Shown here: positions 61,540 to 64,000 of the stretch, piece after piece
Numbering within the stretch: position 1 is the stretch's first letter
Layout of the letters: the number at the start of each line of letters is the position of its first letter
NCBI RefSeq assembly: GCF_003710825.1
Contig: NZ_RHHQ01000023.1
Coordinates: forward strand, 62,001 to 126,000
DNA length: 64,000 bases
Reading direction: 5' to 3'
Source: Brevibacillus fluminis
GTDB lineage: Bacteria; Bacillota; Bacilli; Brevibacillales; Brevibacillaceae
Made by a program: the position numbers and the translations under genes
The notes under the pieces: generated by a model
The model's input: only the letters and a program-made list of their open reading frames with translations
Told to the model about the DNA's origin: nothing
Database searches by the model: none

Positions 61540-62703
61540 TTAATATACATCACGTTGGTAACGCCCTTGCTCCTGCAAGCCGTTAAGGTAGGCTTCGGCT
61601 GCTTCGCGTGTCATTCCGCCTTCTTTTTCAATAATGTCAATCAAGGCGTTATTGACGTCCTTCGCCATATATTGCTTGTCTCCGCAAACGTAGAAGTACG
61701 CTCCATTTTCGAGCCACTCAAACAATTCTTTGCTGTTTTCCAGCATTTTATGTTGTACATATACTTTTTCGGCCGTATCTCGGGAGAAAGCCGTCGTTAC
61801 TCTGCTCAGTCCCCCATCTTTTTGATACTGTTCGAATTCGTCTTCATAAAGGAAATCAGTAGCGGAATGCTGGTCCCCAAAGAAGAGCCATGATCTACCA
61901 GCTGCCTTGCTCGCTGCACGCTCTTGGATGAAGGAACGGAACGGTGCAATGCCTGTCCCAGGACCAACCATGATGATATCTTTGTCCTGCGACTCTGGTA
62001 AATTAAAGTGTTTATTTGGTTGAATAAAGATCGGGAGCGTTTCCCCTACATCCAGTCGTTCCGCACATAAAATGGAGCATACACCTTTGCGTTCGCGTCC
62101 GTGCGCTTCGTATCGAACAGCACCAATCGTCAAATGTACTTCCTCAGGATGCGCAGCCAGGCTGCTTGCAATGGAATAGAGACGTGGTGGCATTTTTCTT
62201 AATAAAGAGACGATTTCTTGTGCAGTTGCTTTCCACGGGCCAAAATCACGCAATAAATCTAACAAATCTCGTCCATCGATATATTCTTTCAGTTGATTTA
62301 CATTCTCTTCTGATGCAAGCTTGCGCAGCTCTGCGTTTTCTGATAATTCCGCCGCCTGAGCGACAATCTTTTTCGTCAGTAACGTAATTTCAAAGTGTGT
62401 TGTGAGGGCTTCCTTCAGCGGGAGTGTATCGCCCTGTTTTGATATGGCAACAGGAACTTCTGGATCCCATTTCATTTCTTCAAGCAAAGCAGCAACTAAT
62501 TCAGGGTCATTTTCAGGAATCATACCAAGGCAATCACCAGGAACATAGGCGAGGCCTGATCCTTGTAAGGATAACTCAATATGTCTTGTTTCTTTTTTCG
62601 ATCCAGCTCCATTTAAATTCACATTTTTAAGAACTTTCGCTTGAAATGGATTTAATCGTGAAAATGTTGGTTGCACCTTATTGTCGACAGTCGTACTTTG
62701 CAC
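61540..62703 (-). CDS. CysJ-like FAD/NADPH flavoprotein reductase lacking the FMN domain
   Basis: The 387-residue protein matches the FAD- and NADPH-binding half of sulfite reductase flavoprotein CysJ and cytochrome P450 reductase: an FAD site PPRLYSIASS, GVCSILCAERL, then VGPGTGIAPFRSFI and CGDKQYMAKDV, and the CysJ-type end YQRDVY. The N-terminal flavodoxin-like FMN domain (about 200 residues) is absent. It is not an upstream frameshift: GTG 62703 has its own GAGGTG seven bases upstream and a TATAAT at 62735-62740. It may need a separate flavodoxin or ferredoxin as partner. No sulfite reductase haemoprotein gene is adjacent. Confidence 0.85.
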   Translation of the reverse strand: MQSTTVDNKVQPTFSRLNPFQAKVLKNVNLNGAGSKKETRHIELSLQGSGLAYVPGDCLGMIPENDPELVAALLEEMKWDPEVPVAISKQGDTLPLKEALTTHFEITLLTKKIVAQAAELSENAELRKLASEENVNQLKEYIDGRDLLDLLRDFGPWKATAQEIVSLLRKMPPRLYSIASSLAAHPEEVHLTIGAVRYEAHGRERKGVCSILCAERLDVGETLPIFIQPNKHFNLPESQDKDIIMVGPGTGIAPFRSFIQERAASKAAGRSWLFFGDQHSATDFLYEDEFEQYQKDGGLSRVTTAFSRDTAEKVYVQHKMLENSKELFEWLENGAYFYVCGDKQYMAKDVNNALIDIIEKEGGMTREAAEAYLNGLQEQGRYQRDVY

Positions 62704-62869
62704 AAATATTCACCTCAAATAGTAGTATATCCCTATTATAATACAGTAATCCTTAAAACTCGAATACCTGAGCTAAAATACTCCAACAGTACCTAAAAAA
62801 CAATTTTGTCCAGCCATGTCTCATACCAGCATGGAGTTTTTTTATGTCAGTTCGAAATCGAATGGGAAA

Positions 62870-62916
62870 GCAAAGAGGTATCCAGAAACGAAATTACGTT
62901 CCGAATACCTCTTTGC
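62870..62916. repeat. Perfect 12-bp inverted repeat upstream of the catalase gene
   Basis: GCAAAGAGGTAT (62870-62881) and ATACCTCTTTGC (62905-62916) can form a hairpin with a nested AACG / CGTT stem. It lies in the 329-bp divergent gap between the flavoprotein and catalase genes. No T tract follows on either strand. It may be a cruciform, a regulatory hairpin or a remnant; the rest of the gap holds only promoter sequence for the flavoprotein gene. Confidence 0.5.
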
Positions 62917-63032
62917 CCTCTACTTACGTGAAACATCTCGAAAAACCGCCACACTGTCATATTCGCAGAGAAGCTCTTCATACATTTTGAATATATCCAA
63001 ACAATTCGCATGCGGGCATGGGAGGTTGCAAG

Positions 63033-64000
63033 ATGAACGAGAACAATGGAGCTCGCCCTAAAAAAAGATCGGAAGATACACAGGCTGCTTTTCATTCGCA
63101 GACGGTGGGGGAACGAGGCCCAGTTTTGGAACAGGACAACGTGCTGCATGAAAAGCTGGAGACTTTCATCCATTCGAAAATATTGGAAAGGCCCGTGCAT
63201 GCCAAAGGTTATGGCGCATTCGGCTACTTTCAGACCGTGCATGCCATGACAGCTTACACGCAGCTTTGTTTCTTGCAAAATCCGGGTCAGCAGGTCCCTG
63301 TCGCGGTAAGATTCTCCTTAGCCGTCAGTAACAAAGGCACTCCGGATACTTCCCGTAACGTGTGCGGAGTCGCCATCAAGTTCTACACAGATCAGGGTGT
63401 GTTCGATCTTGTCTGTAACCATAACCCCGTGTTTCCCGTCCGTGACGCCATTCGCTTTCCCGAGTTCATCAATGCCCTCTCGCCATCCCCCACTAATAAC
63501 CTCATCGATCCGGAACGATTTTGGCGCTTCGTCGCCCGCGCACCTGAATCTACAAGCTTTCTCGTCCGGCTATACTCCGATGCTGGCACGATCAAGAGTT
63601 TTCGACACATCCCGGGGCACAGCGTCAATACATACGTCTGGAAAAACGCGCAAGGTGTCCGCACTTACATGAAATATCATTGGATGCCCTTTGCGGGTGT
63701 GCAGTATATTGACCGTCAAGAAGCAGCTCGGCTCGCTTGCGAGAATCCGGATTATGCGGGCAAGGACTTATTCGATACGCTGAACGAGGGCAAAACGTTT
63801 GAATATGGGCTTTACGTACAACTGATGAACCCTCAAGACGAGTCTTTTCTCCCTTATGATCCGTTGGATAGCACAAAGGTATGGGATGAGCGGCAATATC
63901 CCTTGCTCCCGGTAGGTAGATTGGTTTTAAATCGGAATCCAGATGATTATATGGAGCAAGTAGAAAAGTTGGCTTTCTCCCCTTCCAACCTGCTAGAAGG
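63033..64000 (+). CDS. Catalase (5' part; continues past the window end)
   Basis: 322 codons of a haem catalase are visible. The distal histidine lies in RPVHAKGYGAFGYF (about 54-67). VRFSLAVSNKG, IKFYTDQGVFDLVCNHNPVFPVRD and RHIPGHSVNTYVW follow, with YMKYHWMPFAGVQ and a usual catalase order. The catalytic-Asn segment is changed (VCNHNPVF in place of the common VGNNTPVF), as is the RDPRGFA segment (RNVCGVA), so this is a divergent clade. The haem-ligand tyrosine region is beyond the window. GGGAGG lies seven bases before ATG 63033. No PerR-like box is evident upstream. Confidence 0.88.
   Translation, partial: MNENNGARPKKRSEDTQAAFHSQTVGERGPVLEQDNVLHEKLETFIHSKILERPVHAKGYGAFGYFQTVHAMTAYTQLCFLQNPGQQVPVAVRFSLAVSNKGTPDTSRNVCGVAIKFYTDQGVFDLVCNHNPVFPVRDAIRFPEFINALSPSPTNNLIDPERFWRFVARAPESTSFLVRLYSDAGTIKSFRHIPGHSVNTYVWKNAQGVRTYMKYHWMPFAGVQYIDRQEAARLACENPDYAGKDLFDTLNEGKTFEYGLYVQLMNPQDESFLPYDPLDSTKVWDERQYPLLPVGRLVLNRNPDDYMEQVEKLAFSPSNLLE

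Noticed and set aside
62847..63278. Minus-strand frame of 143 codons across the catalase start
   Set aside because: Antisense to the catalase coding region, with His/Met/Phe-rich shadow composition.
1..64000. tRNA, rRNA, CRISPR arrays, intact insertion sequences or prophage genes
   Set aside because: Reading both strands showed no tRNA-like cloverleaf, rRNA segment, regular spacer-repeat array, transposase, integrase or phage gene that I could support.

Overview
The window looks like chromosomal DNA of an aerobic, endospore-former-type Firmicute, most likely Bacillales/Paenibacillaceae (a Brevibacillus-like genome is my guess; no rRNA is present to settle it). The signs are strong AGGAGG-type ribosome binding sites, many TTG/GTG starts, a c-di-AMP (ydaO-type) riboswitch before a KimA-type potassium transporter, a PerR-like box before a 2-Cys peroxiredoxin, FadF-type ETF:menaquinone oxidoreductases and an ECF transporter. 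I see no rRNA, tRNA, CRISPR array, phage or intact insertion sequence. Most genes lie on the minus strand.

Layout. 1-9.6 kb: housekeeping genes (VanW-like protein, KimA, a small secreted/membrane pair, peroxiredoxin, 2-hydroxyacid dehydrogenase, PatA-type aminotransferase, small membrane proteins, a cupin) with two decayed gene remnants, an FMN reductase near 8.2 kb and an MFS transporter near 9.2 kb. 9.6-31.8 kb: a large catabolic region on the minus strand. It holds a Rieske oxygenase with a 2-hydroxyacid dehydrogenase and an amino-acid dehydrogenase; an old-yellow-enzyme-type Fe-S flavoprotein with its own ETF and a split ETF:quinone oxidoreductase; a GntR/FCD regulator; and a beta-oxidation-like set (aldehyde dehydrogenase, CoA-transferase, acyl-CoA dehydrogenase, enoyl-CoA hydratase, 3-hydroxyacyl-CoA dehydrogenase, thiolase) with a D-malate/tartrate-type dehydrogenase, a second ETF and a fused ETF:quinone oxidoreductase. 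Four promoters in this region, each with a 17-bp spacer, carry the same AT-rich motif (roughly ATATATGATTnnAATATA), so the region is probably one regulon under the GntR protein. The enzyme set resembles GbcA/DgcA/EtfAB-type betaine demethylation joined to beta-oxidation. My working hypothesis is oxidation of a trimethylammonium acid (for example gamma-butyrobetaine or carnitine) by way of glycine betaine.

32-41.8 kb: a dipeptide/oligopeptide-type ABC importer joined to HyuA (hydantoinase/oxoprolinase) and a DUF917 protein, with a divergent PucR-type regulator. 41.8-52.2 kb: aldo/keto reductases, a methyltransferase, an acyl-CoA ligase, a TetR/DoxX cluster, an ECF sigma/DUF4179 pair and endonuclease IV. 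52.2-58.8 kb: a compact GntR-controlled cluster of ECF transporter (S, T, two ATPases), BtpA/SgcQ-like TIM barrel, PfkB-type kinase and ureidoglycolate-lyase-like cupin; its substrate is unknown and it is a strong candidate for an undescribed salvage system. 59-64 kb: a secreted TIM-barrel-like protein, a LuxR-type regulator, a CysJ-like flavoprotein reductase that lacks its flavodoxin domain, and the 5' part of a catalase gene cut by the window end.
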